Below, piece by piece: positions 13,701 through 26,000 of a stretch of DNA of 64,000 nucleotides. The translations under genes and the position numbers were made by a program. Origin of the DNA: Conus ventricosus (lineage: Eukaryota; Mollusca; Gastropoda; Neogastropoda; Conidae); the NCBI GenBank assembly GCA_018398815.1, contig CM031611.1:42448845-42512844 (forward strand). Direction: 5' to 3'. Below the pieces are notes generated by a model. The model saw nothing but the letters and a program-made list of their open reading frames with translations. It searched no databases and had not been told where the DNA came from. Each line of letters opens with the position of its first letter. Position 1 is the stretch's first letter.

Positions 13701-16700
13701 CTGTTGGGTGGGGCAAGGCAGATGGTGTAGATAGTACCTGTAGGGTGGGGCAAGGCAGGTGGTGTAGATGGTACCTGTAGGGTGGGGCAAGGCAGATGGT
13801 TGTAGATGGTACCTGTAGGATGGGGCAAGCAGGTGGTGTAGATAGTACCTGTAGGGTGGGGCAAGGCAGGTGGTGTAGATGGTACCTATAGGGTGGGGCA
13901 AGGCAGGTGGTGTAGATAGTACCTGTAGGGTGGGGCAAGGCAGGTGGTGTAGATGTACCTGTAGGGTGGGGCAAGGCAGGGGGTGTAGATGGTACCTGTT
14001 GGGTGGGGCAAGGCAGGTGGTGTAGATGGTACCTGTAGGATGGGGCAAGGCAGATGGTGTGGATGGTACTGTAGGGTGGGGCAAGGCAGGTGGTGTAGAT
14101 AGTACCTGTAGGGTGGGGCAAGGCAGGTGGTGTGGATGGTACCTGTAGGGTGGGGCAAGGCAGGTGGTGTAGATGGTACCTGTAGGGTGGGGCAAGACAG
14201 GTGGTTGTAGATAGTATATGTATGGTGGGGCAAGGCAGGGGGTGTAGATGGTACCTGTTGGGTGGGGCAAGGCAGGTGGTGTAGATGGTACCTGTAGGAT
14301 GGGGCAAGGCAGATGGTGTGGATGGTACCTGTAGGGTGGGGCAAGGCAGGTGGTGTAGATAGTATCCTGTAGGGTGGGCAAGGCAGGTGGTGTGAGTGGT
14401 ACCTGTAGGGTGGGGCAAGGCAGGTGGTGTGAATGGTACCTGTAGGGTGGGGCAAGGCAGGTGGTGTGAATGGTACTGTAGGGTGAGGCAAGGCAGGTGG
14501 TGTTATTAGTACCTGTAGGGTGGGGCAAGGCAGGTGGTGTGAGTGGTACCTGTAGGGTTGTGCAAGGCAGGTGGTGTGAATGGTACCTGTAGGGTGAGGC
14601 AAGGCAGGTGGTGTAGATAGTACCTGTAGGGTGGGGCAAGGCAGGTGTGTAGATAGTACCTGTAGGGTGGGGCAAGGCAGGTGGTGTAGATAGTACCTGT
14701 AGGGTGGGGCAAGGCAGGTGGTGTAGATGGTACCTGTAGGGTGGGGCAAGGCAGGTGGTGTAGATAGTACCTGTAGGGTGGGGCAAGGCAGGTGGTGCGG
14801 CCACTCTCTCCACACCTGTCAAACAATCTTCTTCATACCTCCATATTTCAGATCTTTAAAGGTTTAAATGATACATCCGCCAAACATGAACAAATCCAAT
14901 CACAAGACAAAAGACGCCGCGTTTCGACCTCTTAGGTCTTCTTCAGGCAAGATAAACAACACACAGGACAATGAAAAAGAAGAATGAGCGATCACTTATC
15001 TCGTCAAACTCGGCACAAGATGGGTGTTGAATGAAAACGAGGGCGTCATTTTTGGCGGATGTATAAGTTAAAGTTTTTCAGATTTGTTTAGATTTCCACC
15101 TGCAGTCACCTCACTTAGCAACTTACCTTCTGTCTTTTACTTTTTAGTTCATCGGTGGCATGAAGGGGCAGCAACCATCTTCAACTTAAGTGGTTGCTGC
15201 AAGACTGCCAGTCAAATTATATATACTGTAAAATGGCAGTAAACTAAACTTCTTGGTTGGTCGTACAGGGCGTACTTTATTTCTTTATTGTTGAGAATGT
15301 TGGATTGCTTTTTTCTGTTGGTCTGTTTTTGTATTTCCTTTATTTTATCTAATAATGTATTTGCTTCTAACATTTATTTCGCACTCGTTCATTTATTTCA
15401 GCATTTACCTGATTGTTTTTTCGGCTCGTCTGTATTGCATTTCCTTTCTTTCATCTGATATAATTTATTTGCGTCTAACATTTATTTCGTACACGTTTGT
15501 TTATTTAATTTATTTACCTTATTGCTTTGTGTTGACGCTATGTTGACAGGGCAACGTGTGTTTGTGGAAGCCCTCGGACACGGCTGTGCTGTCCAACTAC
15601 CTGGCCTTCCAGGCCTACAGGGAGGCTGGGCTTCCTGCTGGCGTCATCAACTTCTTGCCGGCTGACGGCCCCGTGTTTGGAGACACTGTGCTTGCCTCCC
15701 TGACCTCTGTGGCATCAACTTCACTGGCAGCGTGAGGTGGGCATAGCTCGGTTTGGGAATGGTGGGTGACAGGTGTTCCGTTTAACGTAATCGGAGATCG
15801 CTTTACCAATAAGATTTCAGTGTATTCTCTACATGTGTTTGGTGAAAGCAAGATGAATGTGGTGACTGTAAACAAAGTCTGATTACTAACACGTCTGGAC
15901 AGGAATATAGTGTTGAGCAGTAATTGCGCCTGTGGAGATGGTCATACTGTAGTCTTGATAAGCCGAGAGGAATTCATTGACCAATGGGTGATGACTTTGT
16001 ATGAACTACATTGCGCAAGACGTCATTTTGATCAGTCTGCCACTTTTACAGCGGTATGTGCAGAATGTAAAAACATTCTTCCTTTTCTGATCTAATTCTG
16101 TGAAGAGTCCCGACACAGCTCCTACCCAGAATTGAGTTTGCTGTGGGCTCTGTTTGGAAGATTGGGACCACACAGCAACCACTTAATGGATGCGTCTCTG
16201 ACCAACACTGCAGACGTCTGTATCTCTCAGGCCTGGTTGACGCCAGGCTGTATTATGAAACAGGGTTCGTACAGTCCTTAAAAGTCCTTAATTTCGGAGG
16301 GCCCTTTTCAAGGTCTTAAAAGTCCTTAAAAATCAGGGTTTTGCCCATAGGTCCTTCAAAAGTGCTTAGCTTTTGTCACTGCCAAAAGTGCTTAGCTTTT
16401 GTCACTGCCAATGATTTTAAATGAAGTCTGTGTAAAATCTTGAGTCTATTGAAAAGAAATCGGAAATTGAATTTTTTAAAAAAAAATATGAAAGGAAAAG
16501 AAGTCGGGGTCAACCGATGATCTCGCCAATAAGTCATCTGCTACAGGTAAAAACGCCAGAGTTACTGGCCTTCATGGAGCCTGCGCACATGACAGAATGA
16601 TCCCCTGTCTTGAAATTGAGAAGCAGCATGCAGGGGAAGTGTTCGTTTAACATTGTTTGGCTGGAAGAAGAAGAGTGCAAAGAATGTTTGCAGGCAGACC

Positions 16701-19166
16701 AGGTGGAGACAAAAGCAAGATCTTTTGCCGCGTATAAAAAAAAAAGGTCGTAGACAGTGAATAATTTCATTTGTGTCAGTACTTCATGGATATTTTTCTT
16801 TAAATCATTGTGAAGTAAGTCCTTGAGTTGTTTTTTTTTAAGTTCTAGAAAAGTCCTTAAAAATCCTTGAATTTTTTGTCAGGAAATCTGTGTGAACCCA
16901 GTGAAAGTAAGCTAGAGTACACCCCAGTCTCTAACTGGCATGCAAATCCGTAGCATCATTTTCATCATCTCATTCTCATCGATCAGCTAAAAAAGATACT
17001 GTAAAGTTCGGACTATAAGCCGCGACTTTTTTCCCCAGCTTTAAACCCTGCGGCTTAAACAACGATGCAGCTTATTTGCGGATTTTTCCGATTTCAGAAG
17101 CATCACACCCTCATCTATTCTTAGCTTCTCTGTAACTCACCATATCGTGTTTACTGTTTATGAACTTTTATTATGCTTTTAACTACGATTTTCTCTGTAA
17201 TCGTGTAATGGAATCAGTAACCCGTTCAGAAATACGGGAATCGACATAAGTAAAGCCCATTACTGATATCTTTTTTCATCAGTTTATCTTCTACAAAAAT
17301 ACGATCGCTTCGAACGGCGCAATGTGTTGGCCGTTTCCGACCTGTTTAATCTTGACTAACACTAGCTGAATTACGAACAAAATAACTCGGCACTGGCACG
17401 GTATTAAGCGAAATAAAACAATCGAATCGTTTCATTAATGTTCTGGTTTGTTATTATATGCGTTATCTTACCAAGTGCGTCTTGCAATTCAAAAACGATT
17501 AGCGCATTCAACTCATTGTCAGACCTTGGCTTCGATCCGCCATTGTTGAATCGTGGACAGGGAGTGAAGGTTTGCATTTGATACCTTCGCTTTGATTGGC
17601 TTGCGCTTTCGAGTACTCAACCAATCGCTTAGCTTGATACACCAATGAATGCAGGAGAAAACTGCCTTTCTAGCGCATCGTTAATGCGTTGTTTTTTTCG
17701 GTATTTTTTTTTAAAGCAATGATGTTGGAAAGACACCACTTGTAAGAAGCCTCATAAAAACTTCGATTCTAATTGATTTAAAACACATCGTACTAAAAAA
17801 AAAAAAAGACTGAAGAAAAGCTGGAAACATGCTCTTGTATTCTGACCTATTTAAACGCCAATGAATGCAGTGAACACATTGTATGTGGTGATTTTTGACA
17901 CTATGTAAACTCAACGCTCGGCCAGCTGCCGCCTGCGGCACATCGGACTGTGTTGTATATATCTGCGGCTTATAAACCGGTGCAGCTTATTTGTGAAAAA
18001 AGTTCAGATTTTTAAAAAATTTAGTGGGTGCGGCTTATATACAGGTGCGCTCAATAGACCGAACTTTACGGTAGTCTCAAATTCTGTGCCATTAAGATGG
18101 TCTCAAATTCTGTGGCTCTTCATGCCCTGCTCTCATGATGACCTCAGTTTCGATGTCCTCTCCACGTCTGTGGCCTTGGTTTGGTTCGGTCGGGGGTCAC
18201 CGGTATTGGTGAGTCTGGGGGGGGGGGGGGTTGTCATTGGATGGACATGGTGGCACCCTCCAAGAGGGAGAGCTTACTCACGCTGGCATCATTACTTAGC
18301 AATTATTGTCGTCAGTAGGGGGCTTAGTAAGTGTGTCCTGAACACCACTGAAGTGACTCGGCAGCTGTACATTGTCTCCTCTGGTGGGTTGCCTCTTGAC
18401 GACTTGACCACTGTGGATTGCCGGTGCTGGGGGTCGGTAGGCTAGGCCGGGCTGTGGTTGTGGACAGGGGGTTGGAATGATCGGCATGGATGCACTGCCA
18501 CTGAGGTAGCACGAAGATGGGACAGAAAGGAAAAAAAAAATGTCTGATGCAAAATGGTAACACCATTAGTGGAGTAATTGTACCGCACCTCACCTGGTGC
18601 CTCACCTGGACCTGCAGTCTCAGTGACAACAGTGTGCCCCTCTTGCTTCCAGAACGTTCAAGAGGCTGTGGAAACAGGTGGCTGACAATCTGGACATCTA
18701 CAAAACCTACCCACGCCTGATTGGAGGTGAGCAGACTCTGGGTATCAATGACTGCTGGGTACCCAGTCTGACCTGGTCTGTATGGCATGGAGTGGGTCGA
18801 TGGTGTTCTTCGGCGCATCAATGGAAATGGAGTTTGGGGGGTGGGGGAGGAATGGGGGTGGGGGGTGGGGAGTGTCATTCAGTGCATTCATCATGGTAAG
18901 CAGGGGATTAAATCGGTTTCTTAAAGTGAGAGGAACGTTGTGTTTGATCTTTTTGACCATTTGAATATCTTGTATATTATGTCTGCTACTAACAGCTTTA
19001 CTTCAGTAAGTGTCAAACAAAGTTTTGAACCCGGTTCTTTTTTAAATTTTGAATTTGTTGTTGTTATTGTAATTTCACTCATCACCAAAAATCATCTAAA
19101 CCATACTAAATTTTGTAAAATTGAAAAAAAGAAAATATATATAGTAGTGATTGTAGCTTGCCTTTG

Positions 19167-19218
<52 letters not shown>

Positions 19219-20021
19219 CGGTGTTTACATGATCTTGTTTATAGCTGACTTGTAGGAACACTTAACTTTCTCCATTGACTACAAAAATTCATCTGTAATC
19301 ATGAAGCCGATTATTTCTCTCACATGCTACGCCTGATGTTTGAAGAGAAAGCAAGGCCATCCTACACCTGTTTAGTCTACAGAGCTTTTTGAATCCTCCC
19401 ATGTCAATTCAGACACGCTTGGGACGCTAAATTGTCCATAATTGTATTGAATGAACAGTTACATGTCGCTGTTACTCATGACCTCACTCACCACAAGCAA
19501 AATAATATTTGGTTGGGGGGGGGGGAGGTGGGGGGAGGGACGGTTCTTAGAGAGGAAGCGAAATAGCTTCACAGTGGCCATCACTTCAGAATTCTCTTAT
19601 TCTCAAGCAGCTTGTCTTAAAACTCAAAAAGTTTTGTGAAACCCTCACATGTAAAAATAAAGTGTAGGGTCGATCAAGAGGAACAGATTGATAGTTCAGT
19701 GGAGAATGACATTCCAGTAGAATAGGATGAGTTCAAAGTGACAGTCATTGTCACATAGTGAGAGAACATGTCACATAATTGAGAGAACAGCATATTGGGT
19801 CTTCTTCTGCATTACCAGGTCATGGGGTCTGTGTATGATAGTGGGAGGATTATGTGTTTGTTTGTAGTCTTTAGTACCTGGTCATGGAGTCGATGTATTA
19901 GAGTGAGATGTTTGTGTGTTTGGTGTTTTTCTTTATTACCAAGTTTTAGGTTCCATGTTAGTGAGTGAGAATAAACAGCCAGTAGGGCTCTCAAAGAAGT
20001 CTGTCACTGTGTGCAGAATAT

Positions 20022-20076
<55 letters not shown>

Positions 20077-23000
20077 AAACAGCCTGCACCAGAGGCTTGC
20101 TTGACATGTACACTGACAAGGAAATCTGTCTTGTCTGTGCAGAATGTGGCGGAAAGAATATGCACTTCATTCACAAATCGGCCGATGTACAGTCCGTCGT
20201 CAACGGCACCATGCTGTCAGCCTTTGAGTACAACGGCCAGAAATGCTCTGCCTGCTCCCGCCTTTACGTGCCCCAGTCGATCTGGCCGAAGGTCAAGGAA
20301 GGTCTGCTGTCCACACTGAAAGACGTCAAGGTCGGGTCACCTTTGGAGAGAGAGAACTGGTCACTGCTGTCATTGATGACAAGGTAAGTTGGAATTTAAC
20401 TTCTGTTTGTGCATTGAATTAATGTGACTTGCTTGTGCAAGATTCAGTTTGGGTCTGGATGGAGGAGGGTTTTTTTGAGAATTTCTATCCATGTAGGATT
20501 TAGATATGTATCCAATTCTTTTCAGCAGTATTCAAATTTCCTAAAGACTAGACTGAACATTTTAGAATTCAGGACACTGCATAATTAAAGTGATTTTGTT
20601 TTTTCAATTTTGTAAGTGGATTATTTTATACTGTCGGGTAGTCTTGAAGAAATTTAGATAGATTGCCCTTTTTGGGGGATGGGGGGGTGTCTGACTATTC
20701 TCCTGCGGACAGCTGTTCAGGAAGTGTTGTTTTGTGTGTGTGTGTGTGTGTGCGTGCGCGCGTGTGCACATACACATTTTTATGTGTCTTAAGATAAGTG
20801 AAGCAGGCATATTTGTTAAAAATTCACTGTATGTTGCGCAGTATATAGTAAATTACTGTTGCATTGCACCTTATTTTGTGATTGTTTCAATTTTGGGGCG
20901 TTTTTGTGTAACTCCACAGTCTGTTTCAGTCGCTTTAAACAGGAATGAATTCAGGCTGCACTGAACTTGGTGCCATTTAGAGTGAACATGAATATGGCCC
21001 CTTCAGACAGTGTAGTGAACATGGAAGTGTTCATGCCCTCGGAGAAAGAGGCTTCAGATGACAGGAGTCATCTCAGTGTAATCAGCCAGAGGATGTAGGC
21101 CACCATAATGTCAAGAAGATCGTTTTGGAATGGACCTGTCCATTGAACACCATGCATCATTCTGCATTGCTGAGTTACAGTAGGCCTACTGTAAAGTGTT
21201 TATTGTGTGGTTTATTGTGGAAACCTGGGGTTGGGATCAAAGTGTGATCACTTTGTTTCTGAATACACTTCGGGCGAAATAAAGTCTGTCACTGCTAAAG
21301 CCCAGTTTAGGTGAGAAATGCAGCTTTTTTTTTCGGATTGCAGATCTGTTGGTTTAAACAGTTTTATTTCCATGGACCATACACATTGAACACAAAGCAC
21401 ATTTGCCAGGACAACAAGAGGACTCTTATATACAGCCCTGGCAGTGAAATTTACAGAATATACATGTGACTGTGGCGGCCTATAATACAACATATAACCA
21501 TAGCAGACAACTTTAAGCATGACAAAACAGGTAACAATAACAGTATAGTAAAGTGCTATACGTGTAAACAAAAGAAGAGAAGAGCCAACATTTAGAATTG
21601 GCATTTAGAATTAAGAATGAAGTTATGGAAAATTAAGAAATAAGAGAAAATGGTGACAAGGTATTGCCCGTTTTGGTGTGGCTGCCCAAGGCAGTCTGGC
21701 ACATGACAGAATGTGTGCAACACTGGTCGTCTGCAGCATACAGTTGTCCAACCATATATCATATTCCTGTATATGGATAAAGACATAATCAGGACATTGA
21801 TGTAAGCGCCCAGCCCCTCTGACATCCGTAACTAGGTTGATATAGATGAAAGCATCGTTAATTGAATAGGTGAAATACAAGTATACCTAGGAAACAGTAA
21901 ACCTTGAGGCTGTTGGTTTAGTTTTCGAAACGCTTTGTGAGAACAATAAACCTTTGAACCATTTCAATATCTTAGCATTTGTATCGACATTAAAGGAATT
22001 GTTTCCATGCAGGAGATTTCGGATAGAAATTGGTTTGGTGGGAGATTTAAGATAGTGTTTGCTCGGTGTTGGTTGTAAGTGGACAGTGAAGTAGGAAGTG
22101 TTCGGATGTTTCTTGTGGATATCGATAAGCGCAAGAAGAGTTGTTTGTTAGGTGCGGGTATAGAGGTCAAAATTCAAATTACTCATACCAAGCGCATACG
22201 ACAATGATTGACTTGTGCTTCCCTATTTCCATTATAGTAATATGGTGGAACTGGATTGTCATTAGTAGAAAGGTATCGTTTGAGCTGACTGAACGACTGG
22301 GACTGTTGGATATGCAGTGGGAGATTGTTCTACATGATTGTGGTAGATGGAAAAAAAGAGTTTTTATAAATATCGGTTTTGTGGCTGGGGACTATTCGTT
22401 CTGAGGGCCTTCGTCTAGGGTAGGGGTTGACTGAGGAAACGAGCTGTGGCAACAAGTTTGATATGTAAGTGGGACAGCTACCTTGGAGGATCTTGTAGTA
22501 TGTTATCAGTTTATGTCTTCGTCGGCGTTCTTTTAAAGTACAGAATCCAGACTCCTTTACAATTTTTCGTGACTGGTTCCACGGACAGATCCTGTGATGA
22601 TGCGCAAAGCATCCATGTGTAGATCTTCTAGAATTTTTGATTGGTACTCTGCGCATCCATCCAGATTACGTCAGCATAGTCAAATACTGGTAGTACGAAT
22701 GATTTGTACATTGTCTCTAGAGCCTGTCTGGTCAGCTTGTATTTAATGAACGAAGACAGTTTATCAGTATCTGGCTTTTGTAGCAATGTAGTTTATGTGT
22801 TCACCCCATTTACAATTATCTTGCAAGATAACCCCAAGGTGTTTGTGCTGTCTAAGTTGCTGTAGTATAGAACTATCTAAAGGTCAGATTACGGCTATCA
22901 GCATTTCCCCGAAACACATTTAGCAGTTTGGTTTTAGACTCATTGAATCTAACTTTCCAAGCTTTTGCCCAGACGTCAATTTTATCTAAATCTGCCTGCA

Positions 23001-26000
23001 AGACTAACGTTCTTGTAGCTGTGTTTTCCATTGCCAGAGACATGCTTGTGTCGTCAGCAAAGAGTTTGATATCTGAGTCTATATTCTGGATTATTATCAT
23101 TTATAAATACTAGAATAGAAGCGGGCCGAGGACAGATCCTTGTGGCACACCTTGGGGAACGCTTTGCTGAGTAGATTTTTCTCCTCTGATTACTACTGAC
23201 TGGTAACGATCTGAAAGATCGTCACTGAACCAGTTTAACAAAATTACCCTTTATTCCAATGGCTTTAAGCTTAAGCAGAAGACCCGGTGCCATACACGAT
23301 CAAAAGCTTTAGAAATGTCAAAAAATATGGACTGGACAGGAATACTTTTGTCGTAATTTGTCACCAGGGCATCGTAAATACTGAGCAGTTGGTAGATTGT
23401 AGAATCCCCTGGATAAATCCAGACTGAGCACTTGTTATAAGGTTATTGAAAATCAGGAAGTTGTGATTCGTCTGTGCACACATCTTTCAAAACGTTTTCC
23501 TACACAACTTAAAGAGATATTGGCCGATAGTTCGTACATTCGTCTTTTTTACCTTTTTTGTGAACTGGCGTTACATTAGCAATTTTGCAGGGCTTTGGAA
23601 ATCTTCCTTCTGTTAAACAACGATTAAAGAATATTGTTAAAGGTGAGGATATAATATCAACTGATGCAATCAACAGTTTGTTATGAATGAAGTCAGGGCC
23701 GGTGGCTTTTCTTGAGTTGAGATCTTTTATGATTTTTTTAACCTCAGGAACAGTCAACACTATTTCAGTAAGTTGAGACGTGACATTCGGGGTTATGTCG
23801 GGCAAGGGACTTCCGTCGTCTTCCACTTTACACTGGCTGACAAAGAAATCATTAAATATGTTAGCCTTTTCTAGATTTGAGTAATATGTCATACCATTCA
23901 CGGTTATCGGTGGAATGTTATCTGCATCAATACCCTTTTTACTCATGAACTGTCTGACAATTTTCCACCATTCCTTATGACCAAATTTGACTGGGTCGAT
24001 AACTATATAATTTAGTTCGTTATAATACTCCAGTTTCCTTTTCCTAACTCTATCAGTGACTTCATTTCGTAGTGCATGAAAGTTTTCCCAGTCTGTTTGG
24101 AGATTAGAAATCTTTGCCCTTTTATGAAGTTTGTTTCTCTTTTTTATCAACCGTTTTTAGTTCATTATTGAACCAAGGGGCATCCCTTGGGCGAACAGTA
24201 ACTAATTTAAATGGCATACATTGTTTTGCTAGGGACATAAACTTATCCGTGAAAATGCTACTTGCGTCATCTATGGAGTTATTAGTCAGTATTACATTCC
24301 AATCTTCATTCCCTAAAAGTTCACAAAATTTTTCTTGGTCTAATTTGTCGATCTGTTCTTTTTCTTATTTTTGTTTTAATAAAAGCAATCCCTTTTACAC
24401 ATAAAAACTTCTTCATCCTCATCAAAAACTTATTCAGTTTTCATGTAAAGCAATGGTCTATGAAAAGGGACATAATTTACAGATTAAGACAAAATTGGTC
24501 TGTAAAAAGGGAAATAATTCACAGGTTGAGAAGCAATGCAGGGGGGGAAGGGGCATTGGAAACATGAAATTCCAGGAGTTGACAGGTGTATAAACATTAA
24601 GAAATATCGTTCTTATTTTCATGAAACTGTAGACAATCTTGTTGGAACATGATTACCACTTTCAATCGATTCAGCACCTTTTCAGACTTATTATCAGTTA
24701 TGAGAAGTAATGTTGTCTGTAAAATGTTTTTTGAATTTTTTTTTTCTTCAAGAAATTAATATAGTTACTATTATTGATGAATTTCATTCTTTAAGTTGCG
24801 GTACTAGCACACATCCTGACTGTGTGTCATAGACCAGTATGTGTGCAGGCTTTTCACAGAATCAAGGATTACCTGGAGAAGGCCAAAGCAGACTCCTCAG
24901 TGACCGTGGTGGCAGGAGGCACCTGTGATGACAGGTCAGTGCTTCACCAAGGGGATCAGAACAAGGATAGTGGTCAGTCCTGTGGGGCAGAGCTGTGAAA
25001 AATGGAACAAAAACTAACAAACATACGTAGTTTTAAAGTGAGGTGACTGCTGGCGGAAATTTAAACAAATTATGAAAAGAATTATTAACGAGTCTGTCAA
25101 ACAACAGGGACAAACAAATCACAAGACAAAACACGACGCGTTTTGACCTCTTAGGTCTTCTTCCGGCAGGATAGACAACATTTAGGACAATGAACACGAA
25201 GAATGAGCAATCACTTATATGCACACAACTAAAAACGCATGTGAGGAGAAATGAGGAACAAAGAAAAGTAGCTACCAACGATCACTCGTGCACATCTAAA
25301 GTTGATGATGTGAAGCGAAATACGAAACAACGATAGGCAACAGTCAGTTTGAAGCAAAGTTAGTTTCAAAGTGAGGTGACTGCAGGTGGAAATTGAAACA
25401 AATTTTAAAAAGAATTCTTACCGAGTCCCTGCAGGTGAAAAATGAAACAAATTTTGAAAAGAATTCTTACTGAGTCCCTGCAGGTGAAAATTGAAACAAA
25501 TTTTAAAAAGAATTCTTACCGAGTCCCTGCAGGTGAAAATTGAAACAAATTTTGAAAACAATTCTTACTGAGTCCCTGCAGGTGAAAATTGAAACAAATT
25601 TTAAAAAGAATTCTTACTGAGTCCCTGCAGGTGAAAATTGAAACAAATTTTGAAAAGAATTCTTACCGAGTCCCTGCAGGTGAAAATTGAAACAAATTTT
25701 AAAAAGAATTCTTACCGAGTCCCTGCAGGTGAAAATTGAAACAAAGTTTGAAAAGAATTCTTACCGAGTCCCTGCAGGTGAAAATGGAAACAAATTTTGA
25801 AAAGAATTCTTACTGAGTCCCTGCAGGTGAAAATTGAAACAAATTTTGAAAAGAATTCTTACCGAGTCCCTGCAGGTGAAAATTGAAACAAATTTTAAAA
25901 AGAATTCTTACGAGTCCCTGCAGGTGAAAATTGAAACAAATTTTGAAAAGAATTCTTACCGAGTCCCTGCAGGTGAAAATTGAAACAAAGTTTGAAAAGA

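Noticed and set aside
11633..14826. Very long proline/histidine-rich open frames on the minus strand (up to about 912 codons)
   Set aside because: They are read-through of the 37-bp satellite in several frames at once, with no start context, splice sites or family.
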